Assembly (NCBI RefSeq): GCF_029958905.1
Contig: NZ_CP124614.1
Span: forward strand, 62,001 to 126,000
DNA: 64,000 nt
Source: Vibrio sp. YMD68
GTDB taxonomy: Bacteria > Pseudomonadota > Gammaproteobacteria > Enterobacterales > Vibrionaceae
Reading direction: 5' to 3'
Shown here: in pieces, positions 9,849 to 20,863 of the stretch
Layout of the letters: every line of letters starts with the position of its first letter
Position numbering within the stretch: the stretch's first letter is position 1
Notes under the pieces: generated by a model
Database searches by the model: none
What the model was told of the DNA's origin: nothing
The model's input: the letters and a program-made list of their open reading frames with translations, nothing else
Made by a program: the position numbers and the translations under genes

Positions 9849-11477
9849 TTAGTCGAGCTGTGGGCCAGCAGCAACCAGAGCTTTACCTTCGGTATTGTCT
9901 GTGTACTTATCAAAGTTATTAATAAAGCGTTGTGCAAGATCATGCGCCTTGCTTTCCCATTGTAGTGGATCCACATAGGTGTTACGTGGGTCTAGAATGG
10001 TCGGGTCAACGCCCGGCAGAGAGGTCGGCACTTCTAAATTAAACACTGGGATTGAAGTCGTTTCTGCTTTCTCAATCGAACCATCAAGAATGGCATCGAT
10101 AATACCGCGTGTATCTTGAATTGAGATACGTTTTCCTGTGCCATTCCAACCGGTATTCACAAGGTAAGCTTCTGCACCAGCGGCTTCCATACGTTTAACC
10201 AGCACTTCCGCATACTTGGTTGGGTGCAGCGTTAAGAATGCCGCGCCAAAACAAGCAGAGAACGTTGGTGTTGGTTCCGTAATGCCGCGCTCTGTACCTG
10301 CAAGCTTCGCTGTAAAGCCGGATAGGAAGTGATATTTGGTTTGCTCTGGTGTCAATTTAGACACTGGAGGAAGAACACCAAACGCATCCGCAGATAGGAA
10401 AATCACTTTGTTCGCGTGACCGCCTTTTGAGACAGGTTTAACGATGTTATCAATGTGATGGATAGGGTATGAAACTCGCGTATTCTCTGTTTTTGAGTTG
10501 TCATCAAAATCAATAGAACCGTCATTTCGAACCGTGACGTTTTCTAGCAATGCATCGCGGCGGATAGCGTTGTAGATATCTGGCTCAGCTTCTTTCGATA
10601 GTTTGATGGTTTTCGCGTAGCAGCCACCTTCGAAGTTAAACACGCCGTCATCATCCCAACCGTGCTCATCATCACCAATCAGTGCACGTTTTGGATCTGT
10701 TGATAGCGTGGTTTTACCGGTACCAGACAAGCCAAAGAATACCGCAACATCGCCATCTTCACCCATGTTCGCACTGCAGTGCATTGATGCGATGTCTTTA
10801 AGAGGAAGGAAGTAGTTCATCATTGCGAACATCCCTTTCTTCATCTCGCCACCGTACCAAGTACCACCAATCAACTGCATGCGTTCAGTCAGGTTAAAGA
10901 CGGTGAAGTTTTCAGAGTTCAGACCATGCTCTTCCCACTTTTGGTTGGTGCATTTCGCGCCATTCATGACCACGAAATCAGGTTCAAATGTCACGAGCTC
11001 TTCTTCGGTTGGGCGGATGAACATGTTCTTAACGAAATGCGCTTGCCATGCCACTTCTGTAATAATTCGAATACTGAGGCGAGTATCAGGGTTTGCACCA
11101 CAGTAGCCATCTATCACAAACAAACGTTTACCGGACAACTGGTTCGTTACCAGCGCTTTCAGGTCATTCCATACCGCTTGGTCGATGGCTTTGTTGTCAT
11201 TTTTAACCGCGTCAGATGTCCACCACATATGCTCTTCTGTCGTGGCATCTTTTACAATGTATTTGTCTTTTGGCGAGCGACCAGTAAAGATCCCAGTATC
11301 AACAGCAACAGCACCAAGTTCAGTCACTACGCCTTTTTCGTAGCCTTCTAAACTTGAACGGGTTTCTTCTTCGAATAATTGTTCGTAACTAGGATTGCGA
11401 AGAATCTCAGTTGCGCCAGTAATTCCGTGCTTAGTTAGATCGATTTGTGCAGCCTTTGTATGTTCCATAACAGTCAT
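9849..11477 (-). CDS. pckA: Phosphoenolpyruvate carboxykinase (ATP)
   Basis: Converts oxaloacetate and ATP to phosphoenolpyruvate, CO2 and ADP: the entry step of gluconeogenesis. The 542 residues match the family length. Visible are the substrate region [14 protein letters not shown], the kinase-1a P-loop [11 protein letters not shown] near residue 250, the metal site [10 protein letters not shown], and [13 protein letters not shown]. The start is ATG at 11477 with an AAGGAGC ribosome site 6 nt upstream. Located next to hslO/hslR as in E. coli. Confidence 0.98.
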   Translation of the reverse strand: MTVMEHTKAAQIDLTKHGITGATEILRNPSYEQLFEEETRSSLEGYEKGVVTELGAVAVDTGIFTGRSPKDKYIVKDATTEEHMWWTSDAVKNDNKAIDQAVWNDLKALVTNQLSGKRLFVIDGYCGANPDTRLSIRIITEVAWQAHFVKNMFIRPTEEELVTFEPDFVVMNGAKCTNQKWEEHGLNSENFTVFNLTERMQLIGGTWYGGEMKKGMFAMMNYFLPLKDIASMHCSANMGEDGDVAVFFGLSGTGKTTLSTDPKRALIGDDEHGWDDDGVFNFEGGCYAKTIKLSKEAEPDIYNAIRRDALLENVTVRNDGSIDFDDNSKTENTRVSYPIHHIDNIVKPVSKGGHANKVIFLSADAFGVLPPVSKLTPEQTKYHFLSGFTAKLAGTERGITEPTPTFSACFGAAFLTLHPTKYAEVLVKRMEAAGAEAYLVNTGWNGTGKRISIQDTRGIIDAILDGSIEKAETTSIPVFNLEVPTSLPGVDPTILDPRNTYVDPLQWESKAHDLAQRFINNFDKYTDNTEGKALVAAGPQLD

Positions 11478-11811
11478 AGGTGCTCCTTGTAAGGATATTT
11501 TGTAGGGATTTGTAATATTATTATTTTTTGTTTGCTCATCATGCTATCAACGGAATTACCAGAAAACAGGGATATGGCTCAAATAATGACCATATATCTA
11601 GTGTGGTTTTATGTGTGTCATCACATAATGGCTGTACTTATAATATCCTGTAAGCAAACCTTTGCGCTAGAGCAAAAGAATTATTAATACTAAGAAATTA
11701 AGTGTGATTTTTTGGGGTGGAAGCCCTTGTTTTATCTGGGTTTGATCACAAAAAAAGCCAGCGAAGAGCTGGCTTGATAACGGATTTTACGTGCTTGTTG
11801 TTTTAAGCAAA
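11478..11811. other. Intergenic region upstream of pckA
   Basis: 334 bp, AT-rich. It carries the hslO terminator at its right end and must contain the pckA promoter. An inverted repeat TATGTG-N6-CACATA at 11610-11627 looks like a regulator site; it resembles a CRP site but the half sites are two bases too close. No open frame seen. Confidence 0.5.
11749..11774 (-). terminator. Intrinsic terminator of the hslR-hslO pair
   Basis: The reverse strand reads AGCCAGC-TCTTC-GCTGGCT followed by seven T, a 7-bp perfect stem. Confidence 0.93.
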
Positions 11812-12687
11812 TTAATGCAGCGTTCCTGTGTTTAAATTGGCCTCAATGAACAGCTCTTTGACTTGTTCTTCATCGAATGAATAATTGGTGCCACAATAGT
11901 CACAATGAAGAGAAACAGAACCTTCTGTTGCGATAATGTCGGCCACTTCTTCTTGACCAACGGTCATAATCGCCGCACCACTGCGTTCACGAGAACAACC
12001 ACAGTGGAAGGTCACCGGTTGTGGTGTAAAGAGCTGAACTTGTTCCTGATTATATAAGCGATACAGAAGATCATTCGCTTCTAATGAAAACAGTTCTTCA
12101 TTTTTAACCGTGTTAGTCAATTGCTCAAGATGTTCGAAATCATTCTCAGTGCCGGTACCATCAGGCATCACTTGAATCAGCATGCCCGCTGCGCAAGGCT
12201 TACCATTGTATTCGCCAGTACGAATCCATAGTCGAGTCTTGAGTTGTTCAGAGCGCTCGAAGTAACCTTCAAGTACTTCCGCTAAGTTGTTACCTTCTAG
12301 CCCTACAACACCCTGATAGCGCTCACCCTGCTTAGGTTCGATCGTGATCACTAAATGGCCTTTACCAATTAGGTCATGCAGCCCCGCTTGTTCATCTATG
12401 TCACCGTCGTAACGCGCAACGCCGCGTACTTTTTGCTCGTGATCGCCATTGATAACAACCAGTGATACCGGGCCATCACCTTGGAGTTGCATGGTGATCG
12501 AACCTTCAAATTTAAGTGTTGCGGTGAGAAGAGTTGTGGACACGAGTAGCTCACCCAGCAGTTTTTGCACTGCGGCAGGGTATTCCTTGCTAGAAACTAT
12601 TTGTTGGTATGCTTCATCCACTTGTACCAACTCACCGCGTACAGAAAGGTCTTTAAAAAGGTAGCGGTTTAATACATTACTTGCCAT
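11812..12687 (-). CDS. hslO: Redox-activated chaperone Hsp33
   Basis: Cytoplasmic holdase chaperone switched on by oxidative unfolding. 291 residues, normal length. The C-terminal zinc switch is intact: C229-x-C231 (HCGCSRER) and C262-x2-C265 (CDYCGTN). The start ATG at 12687 has a GGAGCT ribosome site. It follows hslR with 15 bp between them, so the pair is co-transcribed and ends at the terminator at 11749-11774. Confidence 0.97.
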   Translation of the reverse strand: MASNVLNRYLFKDLSVRGELVQVDEAYQQIVSSKEYPAAVQKLLGELLVSTTLLTATLKFEGSITMQLQGDGPVSLVVINGDHEQKVRGVARYDGDIDEQAGLHDLIGKGHLVITIEPKQGERYQGVVGLEGNNLAEVLEGYFERSEQLKTRLWIRTGEYNGKPCAAGMLIQVMPDGTGTENDFEHLEQLTNTVKNEELFSLEANDLLYRLYNQEQVQLFTPQPVTFHCGCSRERSGAAIMTVGQEEVADIIATEGSVSLHCDYCGTNYSFDEEQVKELFIEANLNTGTLH

Positions 12688-12702
12688 CTAGGGAGCTCCA
12701 GC

Positions 12703-13104
12703 TTATTGATTTTTAAATTTAATAATATTTCGACGCTGCTTCTTATCAGGTCGCCGTTCAGGGCTTGGGTTGTGCGCGTGCAATCTACGTTGTTCAGCAT
12801 TATCTGCACGCTTTTTGATGCTTTCCGTTGTCTCTATATAGAGTGTTTGCGCTTCTGGTGCCCCACGCCGTTGATCTGAAAGCTTCTCGATAGTGACTGT
12901 TTTTTCTTCATGCCCTTGCTTTAGTGTAATAAGTGCACCAATTTCTACAAGTTTACTCGGTTTGCTGCGCTGACCATTATATTGCACCTTTCCACCGTCA
13001 ACCATATTGCGTGCGATGGAACGAGTTTTATAAAAGCGGGCAGCCCAAAGCCACTTATCGAGTCTGATTGATGTGGATTTGGAGTCTGAAGAGTTAGAGC
13101 CCAT
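12703..13104 (-). CDS. hslR: Ribosome-associated heat shock protein Hsp15
   Basis: 133-residue basic RNA-binding protein with one S4 domain (residues ~13-75: IRLDKWLWAARFYKTRSIAR, VDGGKVQYNGQRSKPSK) and a lysine/arginine-rich tail. Hsp15 binds free 50S subunits carrying nascent chains after heat shock and helps recycle them. First gene of hslR-hslO. Confidence 0.95.
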   Translation of the reverse strand: MGSNSSDSKSTSIRLDKWLWAARFYKTRSIARNMVDGGKVQYNGQRSKPSKLVEIGALITLKQGHEEKTVTIEKLSDQRRGAPEAQTLYIETTESIKKRADNAEQRRLHAHNPSPERRPDKKQRRNIIKFKNQ

Positions 13105-13345
13105 AGTGAAAAATACCTCTAATAGCGTTTCGCGCAGTCACTGGGTGTTGGCAACAGTCACTAAATGTGGATAAACAATGGTGTTGTGAAGCCATTTTTT
13201 CAAGGCAAGCACCAAATATTCGGGTGAATTTACGATAGCATCATAACGCTATGTTATATTTAACGGTCATAACTGTATGATCGATAATGCTAATCGTAAT
13301 GGGCTAATCGCGATTTTTAATTGATATTTATTAAGGGTTTTTGGA
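13105..13345. other. Divergent region hslR / gspC
   Basis: 241 bp that must carry the promoters of the hsl pair and of the type II secretion operon. AT-rich near 13240-13330. No clear heat-shock promoter could be placed with confidence and no ORF is supported. Confidence 0.5.
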
Positions 13346-14284
13346 GTGAAGCAGAACTTTTTTACTAACAACATTGCTTCAAATGTTTGGCTGCAAAAGT
13401 TGACAGCGCATTCGGTCGTGATCCAACAGCGTGCCAGTCTTTTACTCTGTGTGCTGCTTCTGGTTCTCTCTGCTTGGATGCTCGGAAAGATATTTTGGCT
13501 TATTCAAAGTCCGGTGGATTCAGTGACTCCTTGGGTGGCGCAGCCGATCAGCAAGCAAAATAAGGCTCAATCGACAATAGACACCTCTTCTTTAACAAAT
13601 AGCCACTTATTTGGTGAATATAAACAAGAAAGTAAACCGATTGAAAAACCAGTGGTTCAGGATGCCCCTAAAACGCGCCTGAATCTGACGTTGGTTGGGG
13701 TGGTTGCTAGTAGCGATGCTGGTAAGAGTCTGGCCGTTATTGCTAATCGTGGAAGCCAGGCTACTTATGGTTTGAATGAACAAATCGAAGGAACGCGCGT
13801 TCAACTAAAAGCTGTGTTTAATGATCGCGTTATTATTGATAACTCGGGTCGAGATGAAACCTTGATGTTAGCAGGGATTGATTACAGCAAGCTTTCTCAA
13901 AATACAGATCAAAACACCGCCACGGTAAGACCTAGCGTCAATCGTCAGGGTAACAACCCTGTTAAGAGTGATAATGTTTCGGATTTGGAGACGGTTCGCG
14001 CGCAAATCTCAGAGGACCCACAGAAAATATTCCAGTATGTTCGCATGTCGCAAGTGAAACGCGATGGCAGCGTAATCGGTTATCGAGTCACACCAGGAAA
14101 AGAGCCGGAACTATTTCGTTCCGTTGGCCTCGAAAGTGGTGATATCGCAACGCAGCTCAATGGACATGATCTGACTGACCCAGCATCTATGAGCAAGGTA
14201 TTTAGTGCTATGTCCGATTTAAGTGAACTGAGTTTAACGGTCGAGAGAGATGGTCAAACCCATGATATTAATATTGAATTTTAA
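13346..14284 (+). CDS. gspC: Type II secretion protein GspC (EpsC)
   Basis: 312-residue inner-membrane component linking the platform to the secretin. One membrane segment at ~30-50 (LLLCVLLLVLSAWMLGKIFW). The HR domain at ~80-165 (HLFGEYK, LNLTLVGVVAS) binds GspD. A PDZ-like domain occupies ~215-312 (YRVTPGKEPELFRSVGLESG). Starts at GTG 13346. First gene of an unbroken gspC-N order as in Vibrio eps clusters. Confidence 0.95.
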   Translation: MKQNFFTNNIASNVWLQKLTAHSVVIQQRASLLLCVLLLVLSAWMLGKIFWLIQSPVDSVTPWVAQPISKQNKAQSTIDTSSLTNSHLFGEYKQESKPIEKPVVQDAPKTRLNLTLVGVVASSDAGKSLAVIANRGSQATYGLNEQIEGTRVQLKAVFNDRVIIDNSGRDETLMLAGIDYSKLSQNTDQNTATVRPSVNRQGNNPVKSDNVSDLETVRAQISEDPQKIFQYVRMSQVKRDGSVIGYRVTPGKEPELFRSVGLESGDIATQLNGHDLTDPASMSKVFSAMSDLSELSLTVERDGQTHDINIEF

Positions 14285-14322
14285 TGCTGACGCAATAATG
14301 CGCCAGCGTGAGGAGTAAAAAA

Positions 14323-16347
14323 GTGAAGCATTGGTTAAACAAAAGTGCTTGGTTATTAGTCGCAAGCTTATTAGCAGCCCCAATGGCCACAGCGAACGAT
14401 TTCAGTGCCAGCTTTAAAGGCACTGATATTCAAGAGTTTATTAATATTGTGGGTCGAAACTTAGAAAAAACCATCATTGTCGATCCTTCTGTGCGTGGCA
14501 AAGTTGATGTGCGCAGTTATGACATGTTGACCTCAGAGCAGTATTACAGCTTTTTTCTAAACGTTCTTGAAGTGTATGGTTTTGCTGCCGTTGAAATGGA
14601 CAATGGTGTACTTAAAGTCATCAAATCGAAAGATGCTAAAACCTCCGCAATCCCTGTTGTAAGCGACGACAGTGCGCAAGGCGATAGTGTGGTAACGCGT
14701 GTCGTTGCCGTGAAAAATGTGTCGGTCAGAGAGTTATCACCACTATTGCGTCAGCTTAATGACAATGCGGGGGCGGGTAATGTGGTGCACTATGACCCAG
14801 CCAACATTATTTTGATTACAGGTCGCGCTGCGGTGGTTAACCGCCTTGCGGAAATCATTAAACGTGTCGATCAGGCGGGTAACAAAGATATTGAAGTCGT
14901 TGATCTCAATAACGCTTCTGCCGCTGAAATGGTTCGTATCGTTGATGCTTTAAACAAAAGTACGGATGCTAAAAATACCCCTGAACTCATGCAGCCTAAA
15001 TTGGTTGCGGATGACCGTACTAATTCTATCTTAATTTCGGGTGACCCTAAGGTACGTGCAAGATTGAAAAAGCTCATCAAGCAGCTTGATATTGAAATGG
15101 CGTCTAAAGGGAACAACCGCGTTATTTATCTTAAATACGCGAAAGCGGATGAACTGGTTGATGTGCTTAAAGGCGTGTCAGATAACCTACAGGCAGCAAA
15201 ACAAACCTCGAAGCAAGGAGGCAGTAGCAGTCGAGATCAAGTGGTTATTTCCGCTCATACCGGTACCAATGCATTAGTCGTCACTGCTCCGCCAGATATT
15301 ATGAATGCTGTTGAAGATGTGGTTGCTCAATTGGATATCCGTCGTGCTCAAGTGTTGATTGAAGCATTGATCGTCGAAATGGCGGAAGGCGACGGTATGA
15401 ACCTTGGTGTTCAATGGGGCAACTTGGATACTGGTGCTGTTGTTCAATATGGCAATACGGGTGCTTCAATTGGTAATGTCATGATTGGGCGTGAACAAGC
15501 CAAAGATTCAACCAAGACAGAAAGCTACTGGAACTCTAGTGAGAATAAGTGGGAGTCGCGCGAAACAACAGAAGAAGGTGACTACACAGCATTGGCTGGC
15601 GCGTTAGCGGGTGTCAATGGTGCGGCGGTGAGTATTGCAATGGGAGACTGGACTGCGCTGATCAGTGCGGTGTCAACCGATTCAAACTCCAACATTCTCT
15701 CCTCACCAAGCATCACGGTGATGGACAATGGTGAAGCCTCGTTTATTGTTGGTGAAGAAGTGCCAGTACTGACTGGGTCAACCTCTGGATCTAATAACGA
15801 AAATCCGTTCCAGACTGTTGAACGTAAAGAAGTGGGTATCAAGCTTAAAGTGGTGCCACAAATCAATGAAGGTAATTCGGTACAGCTTGATATTGAGCAA
15901 GAAGTGTCCAACGTGTTGGGTGCTCAAGGCGCTGTTGATGTGCGTTTTGCCAAGCGTCAGCTCAATACCAGCGTCATGGTTGAAGATGGTCAGATGATCG
16001 TGTTAGGCGGTTTGATTGATGAGCGAGCACTAGAAAGTGAGTCTAAAGTTCCACTATTGGGTGATATTCCGTTCTTAGGTTATTTATTTAAGTCTACCAG
16101 CACTCAAGTTGAGAAAAAGAACCTAATGGTATTCATTAAACCGACCATTATTCGTGACGGTATGACGGCAGATGGTATTACGCAGCGCAAATACAACTTT
16201 ATCCGTGCGGAGCAGCTCTACAAAGCTGACCAAGGCTTAAAGCTAATGGAAGACAGCAACATACCTGTGTTGCCAGCCTATGGTAAAGACATCAGTCATC
16301 CAGCAGAAATTCAAGCCTTTTTTGATCAGATGGACGCTGGAAAATGA
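14323..16347 (+). CDS. gspD: Type II secretion secretin GspD (EpsD)
   Basis: Outer-membrane secretin channel. 674 residues, starting at GTG 14323 with AGGAG seven bases upstream; an in-frame GTG at 14308 precedes the ribosome site and is rejected. Signal peptide [20 protein letters not shown] cleaved near ATA-N. N0-N3 domains span ~30-325 and the secretin core ~340-600, with VPVLTGS and the closing [16 protein letters not shown] motif. Stop overlaps the gspE start (ATGA). Confidence 0.98.
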   Translation: MKHWLNKSAWLLVASLLAAPMATANDFSASFKGTDIQEFINIVGRNLEKTIIVDPSVRGKVDVRSYDMLTSEQYYSFFLNVLEVYGFAAVEMDNGVLKVIKSKDAKTSAIPVVSDDSAQGDSVVTRVVAVKNVSVRELSPLLRQLNDNAGAGNVVHYDPANIILITGRAAVVNRLAEIIKRVDQAGNKDIEVVDLNNASAAEMVRIVDALNKSTDAKNTPELMQPKLVADDRTNSILISGDPKVRARLKKLIKQLDIEMASKGNNRVIYLKYAKADELVDVLKGVSDNLQAAKQTSKQGGSSSRDQVVISAHTGTNALVVTAPPDIMNAVEDVVAQLDIRRAQVLIEALIVEMAEGDGMNLGVQWGNLDTGAVVQYGNTGASIGNVMIGREQAKDSTKTESYWNSSENKWESRETTEEGDYTALAGALAGVNGAAVSIAMGDWTALISAVSTDSNSNILSSPSITVMDNGEASFIVGEEVPVLTGSTSGSNNENPFQTVERKEVGIKLKVVPQINEGNSVQLDIEQEVSNVLGAQGAVDVRFAKRQLNTSVMVEDGQMIVLGGLIDERALESESKVPLLGDIPFLGYLFKSTSTQVEKKNLMVFIKPTIIRDGMTADGITQRKYNFIRAEQLYKADQGLKLMEDSNIPVLPAYGKDISHPAEIQAFFDQMDAGK

Positions 16348-17837
16348 GTGAACAACTAGACAATAGCGTTGTCCCGCGCTTGCCCTTTAGTTTCGCCAAT
16401 CGGTTCAAACTGGTGCTTGAGCAGAGTGACCAAGGCTGCACATTATTCTATGTCGCCCCACTTGCCATTGAAGCGCTCGTCGAAGTAAAGCGTGTTGCTA
16501 AAGTGATGTTCACGCCGGTTGAACAGAGCGTTGAAGAGTTTGACCGAAAGCTTACTGAAGTGTATCAGCGAGATTCCTCGGAAGCTCGTCAGTTAATGGA
16601 AGACATCGGCGCAGACAACGATGATTTCTTTTCCTTAGCGGAAGAGTTACCACAGGATGAAGATCTGCTTGAAACGGAAGATGATGCGCCGATCATCAAA
16701 TTGATTAATGCGATGTTGGGGGAAGCCATCAAAGAAGGCGCTTCTGATATCCACATTGAAACGTTTGAGAAATCGTTGTCTATTCGTTTCCGAGTGGATG
16801 GGGTGCTGCGTGACGTTCTAGCCCCAAGTCGTAAGCTGGCACCTTTGCTCGTGTCGCGTGTGAAAGTCATGGCTAAGCTCGATATTGCGGAAAAACGCGT
16901 TCCTCAAGATGGTCGTATTTCACTGCGCATTGGTGGCCGAGCGGTTGATGTTCGTGTCTCGACCATGCCGTCATCTCATGGTGAACGTGTGGTTATGCGT
17001 CTGTTGGACAAAAATGCAACCCGATTGGATTTGCACAGTTTGGGAATGACCAAACCTAACCACGACAGTTTCAGCAAGTTAATCGAGCGCCCACATGGCA
17101 TTATTCTGGTCACAGGGCCGACAGGTTCGGGTAAGTCGACTACCTTGTATGCGGGCTTGCAAGAGCTAAACAGTAACGAAAGAAACATCTTAACAGTGGA
17201 AGACCCGATTGAATTTGATATCGATGGTATCGGCCAAACGCAGGTTAACCCGAAGGTGGATATGACCTTTGCTCGAGGGCTTCGCGCTATTTTGCGTCAA
17301 GATCCCGATGTGGTTATGGTCGGTGAAATTCGTGATTTAGAAACCGCGCAAATTGGTGTTCAAGCTTCACTAACTGGTCACCTGGTGATGTCGACCTTGC
17401 ATACCAATACGGCTGTCGGTGCGATCACCCGTCTTCGCGATATGGGAATCGAACCGTTTCTGATTTCATCTTCACTGCTTGGTGTGTTAGCGCAGAGATT
17501 GGTGCGTACCCTGTGCCGTGAATGTAAACAACCTTATCAAGCCTCGTCTGAGCAAAAAGCCCTGTTTGATGTGGTTCCTGGTGACGAATTGACGCTGTAT
17601 AAACCGTGCGGTTGTGAAGCGTGTAATTACAAAGGCTACCGAGGTCGTACCGGGATTCATGAACTCTTAATCGTGGATGAAAATGTTCAGGCACTGATTC
17701 ATAGCGAAGCCGGTGAACAAGCCATCGAGAAGTCGGTGCGTCAACAAACACCAAGCATTCGAAGTGATGGATTATTGAAAGTTCGTCAAGGTGTCACCTC
17801 TATTGAAGAAGTTATGCGAGTCACTAAGGAAACCTAA
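16344..17837 (+). CDS. gspE: Type II secretion ATPase GspE (EpsE)
   Basis: Cytoplasmic hexameric ATPase that powers pseudopilus assembly, held at the membrane by GspL. 497 residues. Walker A G-P-T-G-S-G-K-S at ~257-264, the Asp box and Walker B region [14 protein letters not shown] at ~320-333, and a zinc-binding tetracysteine module (C-R-E-C near 390, C-E-A-C near 424), all typical of GspE. Overlaps gspD and gspF by a few bases, so coupled translation is likely. Confidence 0.98.
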   Translation: MSEQLDNSVVPRLPFSFANRFKLVLEQSDQGCTLFYVAPLAIEALVEVKRVAKVMFTPVEQSVEEFDRKLTEVYQRDSSEARQLMEDIGADNDDFFSLAEELPQDEDLLETEDDAPIIKLINAMLGEAIKEGASDIHIETFEKSLSIRFRVDGVLRDVLAPSRKLAPLLVSRVKVMAKLDIAEKRVPQDGRISLRIGGRAVDVRVSTMPSSHGERVVMRLLDKNATRLDLHSLGMTKPNHDSFSKLIERPHGIILVTGPTGSGKSTTLYAGLQELNSNERNILTVEDPIEFDIDGIGQTQVNPKVDMTFARGLRAILRQDPDVVMVGEIRDLETAQIGVQASLTGHLVMSTLHTNTAVGAITRLRDMGIEPFLISSSLLGVLAQRLVRTLCRECKQPYQASSEQKALFDVVPGDELTLYKPCGCEACNYKGYRGRTGIHELLIVDENVQALIHSEAGEQAIEKSVRQQTPSIRSDGLLKVRQGVTSIEEVMRVTKET

Positions 17838-19057
17838 TGGCTTCATTTGAATATAAAGCGCTCAATGATAAAGGCCGACAAAAAAAAGGCGTTATCGATG
17901 GAGACAGTGCTCGTCAGGTACGCTCTCGTTTAAAAGAACAAGGTCTTGTGCCGATTGAGGTCACAGAGACGCGTGCGAAAAATAACGCGCAGTCTGATCA
18001 AGGTGGCTTAAGCTTCAAGCGAGGTTTAAGTACGCCGGATCTGGCCTTGATTACTCGACAGCTATCTACCCTTGTGCAGTCAGGTATGCCGCTTGAAGAA
18101 TGCCTAAAAGCCGTTTCAGAGCAATCAGAAAAGCCGCGTATTCGTAACATGCTTGCTGCAATACGCGCTAAGGTGACCGAAGGTTACACGCTGTCTGATA
18201 GCCTGGCGGATTACTCTCACGTATTTGACGATCTATTTCGTTCCATGGTGGCGGCAGGGGAAAAATCCGGTCATCTAGATTCGGTGCTAGAGCGTTTAGC
18301 CGACTATGCGGAAAATCGTGAAAAGATGCGCTCTAAACTACTGCAAGCGATGATCTATCCGATCGTGTTGGTGGTCTTTGCAGTCAGTATTGTCGCATTT
18401 TTGCTTGCCGCGGTGGTGCCTAAAATCATCGATCAGTTTGTACAGATGGCGCAAGAGTTACCTCAGTCAACTCGGATATTACTCGCGTCCAGTGATTTTG
18501 TTCAGCAGTGGGGGATCGTGCTACTCATTGCCGTCATTAGTCTCATTGTCTTGGTAAAGTGGTTACTGACCAAGCCTGATATTCGATTGGCTTGGGACAA
18601 AACTCTGCTGTCCTTCCCCTTGGTTGGCAAGATCATTAAAGGGCTGAATACGGCGCGATTTGCTCGAACTCTCTCGATTTGTACATCGAGCGCCATTCCT
18701 ATTTTGGATGGGATGAAAGTGGCCGTGGATGTGATGTCGAATCAGTACATCAAGCAGCAAGTCATCGCAGCGTCCGAGAATGTTCGAGAAGGAACCAGCT
18801 TAAGAAAGGCCCTGGACCAAACCAAACTTTTTCCGCCGATGATGCTGCATATGATTGCCAGTGGTGAACAAAGTGGTGAGCTTGAAAGCATGCTGACTCG
18901 CGCTGCTGATAACCAGGACACTCAGTTTGAAGCAACCGTAAATATTGCTCTTGGCATTTTTACCCCAATGCTTATCGCTTTAATGGCGGGTTTAGTGTTG
19001 TTTATCGTGATGGCAACCTTAATGCCAATTTTAGAAATGAATAATTTGATGAGTTAA
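17837..19057 (+). CDS. gspF: Type II secretion inner-membrane platform protein GspF (EpsF)
   Basis: 406-residue polytopic membrane protein with two T2SSF domains (residues ~70-195 and ~275-395), each ending in hydrophobic segments (IVLVVFAVSIVAFLLAAVVP; IALMAGLVLFIVMATLMPI). The conserved G-E-K-S-G-H-L and G-E-Q-S-G-E-L motifs are present. The start overlaps the gspE stop as TAATG. Confidence 0.98.
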   Translation: MASFEYKALNDKGRQKKGVIDGDSARQVRSRLKEQGLVPIEVTETRAKNNAQSDQGGLSFKRGLSTPDLALITRQLSTLVQSGMPLEECLKAVSEQSEKPRIRNMLAAIRAKVTEGYTLSDSLADYSHVFDDLFRSMVAAGEKSGHLDSVLERLADYAENREKMRSKLLQAMIYPIVLVVFAVSIVAFLLAAVVPKIIDQFVQMAQELPQSTRILLASSDFVQQWGIVLLIAVISLIVLVKWLLTKPDIRLAWDKTLLSFPLVGKIIKGLNTARFARTLSICTSSAIPILDGMKVAVDVMSNQYIKQQVIAASENVREGTSLRKALDQTKLFPPMMLHMIASGEQSGELESMLTRAADNQDTQFEATVNIALGIFTPMLIALMAGLVLFIVMATLMPILEMNNLMS

Positions 19058-19253
19058 TGAGTACCAATCGTAGTCAATAATGGGTCATCCTAGTTTGTTA
19101 GAATACTCGATAATCGCGTTAGAATTTTTGATTGCAAAACAACTGCTTATTGAAAGGTTCTGCCTTGTTATCAAGCATTTTCCTACGCTATTTTTAACCA
19201 CTTATATTTGATGGGTATAACAACTCTCTTTTGCGTCAATTTTTGGAGAAAAC
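19058..19253 (+). other. 196-bp gap inside the gsp operon before gspG
   Basis: All other neighbouring gsp genes overlap or lie within about 110 bp, but 196 non-coding bases separate gspF from gspG. No terminator hairpin is visible. AT-rich sequence near 19190-19235 could be an internal promoter for gspG, but no convincing -35/-10 pair was found. Confidence 0.5.
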
Positions 19254-19697
19254 ATGAAACATAAAATGAACAAACAGTCAGGCTTTACGCTTTTAGAAGT
19301 CATGGTCGTGGTCGTGATTTTAGGCTTGCTCGCCAGCTTTGTTGTACCGAACCTTATCGGAAGTAAAGACCAAGCTGATCAGAAAAAAGCCGTGATTGAT
19401 ATCGCGTCATTGGAAAGTGAACTGATGAAGTACCGATTGAACCATCATTCCTTTCCAACCACCGATCAAGGGTTAGAAGCACTGGTGACGAAACCTAGTA
19501 ACCCTGAGCCACGCAACTACCCAGAAAATGGCTATGTGACTCGTTTACCGGTTGACCCTTGGGGTAATCCTTATCAGTACCTAAATCCAGGTGAGCATGG
19601 TGTGATGGATATTTTCACTCTGGGAGCTGATGGGCAAGAAGGTGGCGAAGGCGTCAACGCGGATATTGGTAACTGGAACCTCCAAGATTTCCAATAA
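19254..19697 (+). CDS. gspG: Major pseudopilin GspG (EpsG)
   Basis: Main subunit of the type II secretion pseudopilus. 147 residues. Short basic leader of 10 residues ending in Gly, then F-T-L-L-E-V with Glu+5, the prepilin peptidase site. The C-terminal half has the conserved calcium-loop region (LPVDPWGNPYQYLNPGEHG, FTLGADGQEGGEGVNADIGNW). Ribosome site GGAGAAAAC. Peptidase (PilD) is not in the window. Confidence 0.98.
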   Translation: MKHKMNKQSGFTLLEVMVVVVILGLLASFVVPNLIGSKDQADQKKAVIDIASLESELMKYRLNHHSFPTTDQGLEALVTKPSNPEPRNYPENGYVTRLPVDPWGNPYQYLNPGEHGVMDIFTLGADGQEGGEGVNADIGNWNLQDFQ

Positions 19698-19800
19698 AGC
19701 CTAATGAGCATGACGAGATAGCACCGCAAAAAATAGTCGCTATCTCTGCTCTACCAAAACGACCACCCATACTGTACACCGCGAAAAGAGTTGCCACTGC

Positions 19801-20391
19801 ATGATGAAATACAAACAACAAGGTTTTACCTTGCTAGAAATATTATTGGTTCTGGTGGTGATTTCAATGGGTGTGGTGACAACACTTTCAGCCTTACCTG
19901 ACAATAGCCAAGATAATGCGAAGCAGCAGGCTCAAGCCTTATTTCAACGCCTTCAATTAATCAATGATGAGGCGATACTGAGTGGCAAAGATTTTGGCCT
20001 TCGTGTCGATGAGACGCGTTCTCGCTATATTTGGATGGGCATTGAAAATGGGCAATGGAAGCCTGTTGCGCTCGATACTATCCCGGAAGAGACTGAACTT
20101 ACGGAAGAAGGCGTGTCGATTGAAATGACGTTGGGGGGCGATGCTTGGAATGACAAAGATCGTCTATTTCAACCCGGCTCATTGTTTGATGAAGAAATGT
20201 TTGCTGATTTGGAAACGGATAACAAACCACTTCCACCTCAGATATTTCTATTTTCAAGTGGGGAAGTGACTCCGGTATCCATTGCTCTATACCCTCAAAA
20301 TAAAGACGCTAAACAGGATGGTTGGCAAGTGGTCATTAAAGAGAATGGCCAAATCCTATTACTGTCTCCGGGAGAGCAGGATGAACAGTAG
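19801..20391 (+). CDS. gspH: Minor pseudopilin GspH (EpsH)
   Basis: 196 residues with an 8-residue leader (MMKYKQQG) before F-T-L-L-E-I, followed by a hydrophobic N-terminal helix and a variable beta-rich domain. Two adjacent ATG codons at 19801 and 19804 are both possible starts. GspH helps form the pseudopilus tip with GspI, J and K. The last 11 bases overlap gspI. Confidence 0.93.
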   Translation: MMKYKQQGFTLLEILLVLVVISMGVVTTLSALPDNSQDNAKQQAQALFQRLQLINDEAILSGKDFGLRVDETRSRYIWMGIENGQWKPVALDTIPEETELTEEGVSIEMTLGGDAWNDKDRLFQPGSLFDEEMFADLETDNKPLPPQIFLFSSGEVTPVSIALYPQNKDAKQDGWQVVIKENGQILLLSPGEQDEQ

Positions 20392-20863
20392 CACTATGAG
20401 TAAGAGTCGTGTGAGCAAGAATATTGTTAGTCATAACATAGTGAGAAATAACATCGCAGCTCGGCAACGGCCGACCAGAGCTCGCCGTTCTTTTGGAGCT
20501 CATACAGGGCCACATTCGGTGCGCGGTATGACGTTACTCGAAGTGTTAATTGCATTGGCTATTTTTGCCACGGCGGCTATTTCTGTGATTCGTTCGGTGG
20601 GTCAGCACATGAATACGATTGCCCATTTGGAAGAAAAAACGTTTGCTGCGATGGTCGTGGATAATCAAATGGCGATGGTGATGCTGGATCCATCAGGATT
20701 GAAAGCTAAGCAAGGAACGGCAGAAATGGCCGGACAAACCTGGTATTGGACCGTCACCCCTATCAAGACTGCTGGGGATTTACTAAAAGCGTTTGATGTG
20801 AGCGCCTCTTTGTCCAAACAGGGCGATGCGATTATAACGGTAAGAAGCTATGTTTCTCAGTAA
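20381..20863 (+). CDS. gspI: Minor pseudopilin GspI (EpsI), with an unusually long predicted leader
   Basis: From ATG 20381 (GGGAGAGCAGG upstream, overlapping gspH) the product is 160 residues. The prepilin site R-G/M-T-L-L-E-V falls at residue 49/50, so the leader would be 49 residues and very basic. Type IV pilin-like leaders are normally about 5-25 residues. Later starts are possible: ATG 20396 or a GTG at 20519 that would leave only three leader residues. Mature part ([13 protein letters not shown] to the end) is normal GspI. Forms the tip complex with J and K. Confidence 0.9.
   Translation: MNSSTMSKSRVSKNIVSHNIVRNNIAARQRPTRARRSFGAHTGPHSVRGMTLLEVLIALAIFATAAISVIRSVGQHMNTIAHLEEKTFAAMVVDNQMAMVMLDPSGLKAKQGTAEMAGQTWYWTVTPIKTAGDLLKAFDVSASLSKQGDAIITVRSYVSQ

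Noticed and set aside
10926..11351. 141-codon ORF opposite pckA
   Set aside because: Lies antisense inside a secure gene, no ribosome site, peptide without recognisable features.
11610..11627. CRP-like site upstream of pckA (TATGTG-N6-CACATA)
   Set aside because: The half sites are two bases closer than in CRP sites, so CRP binding is unlikely; kept only as an uncharacterised inverted repeat.
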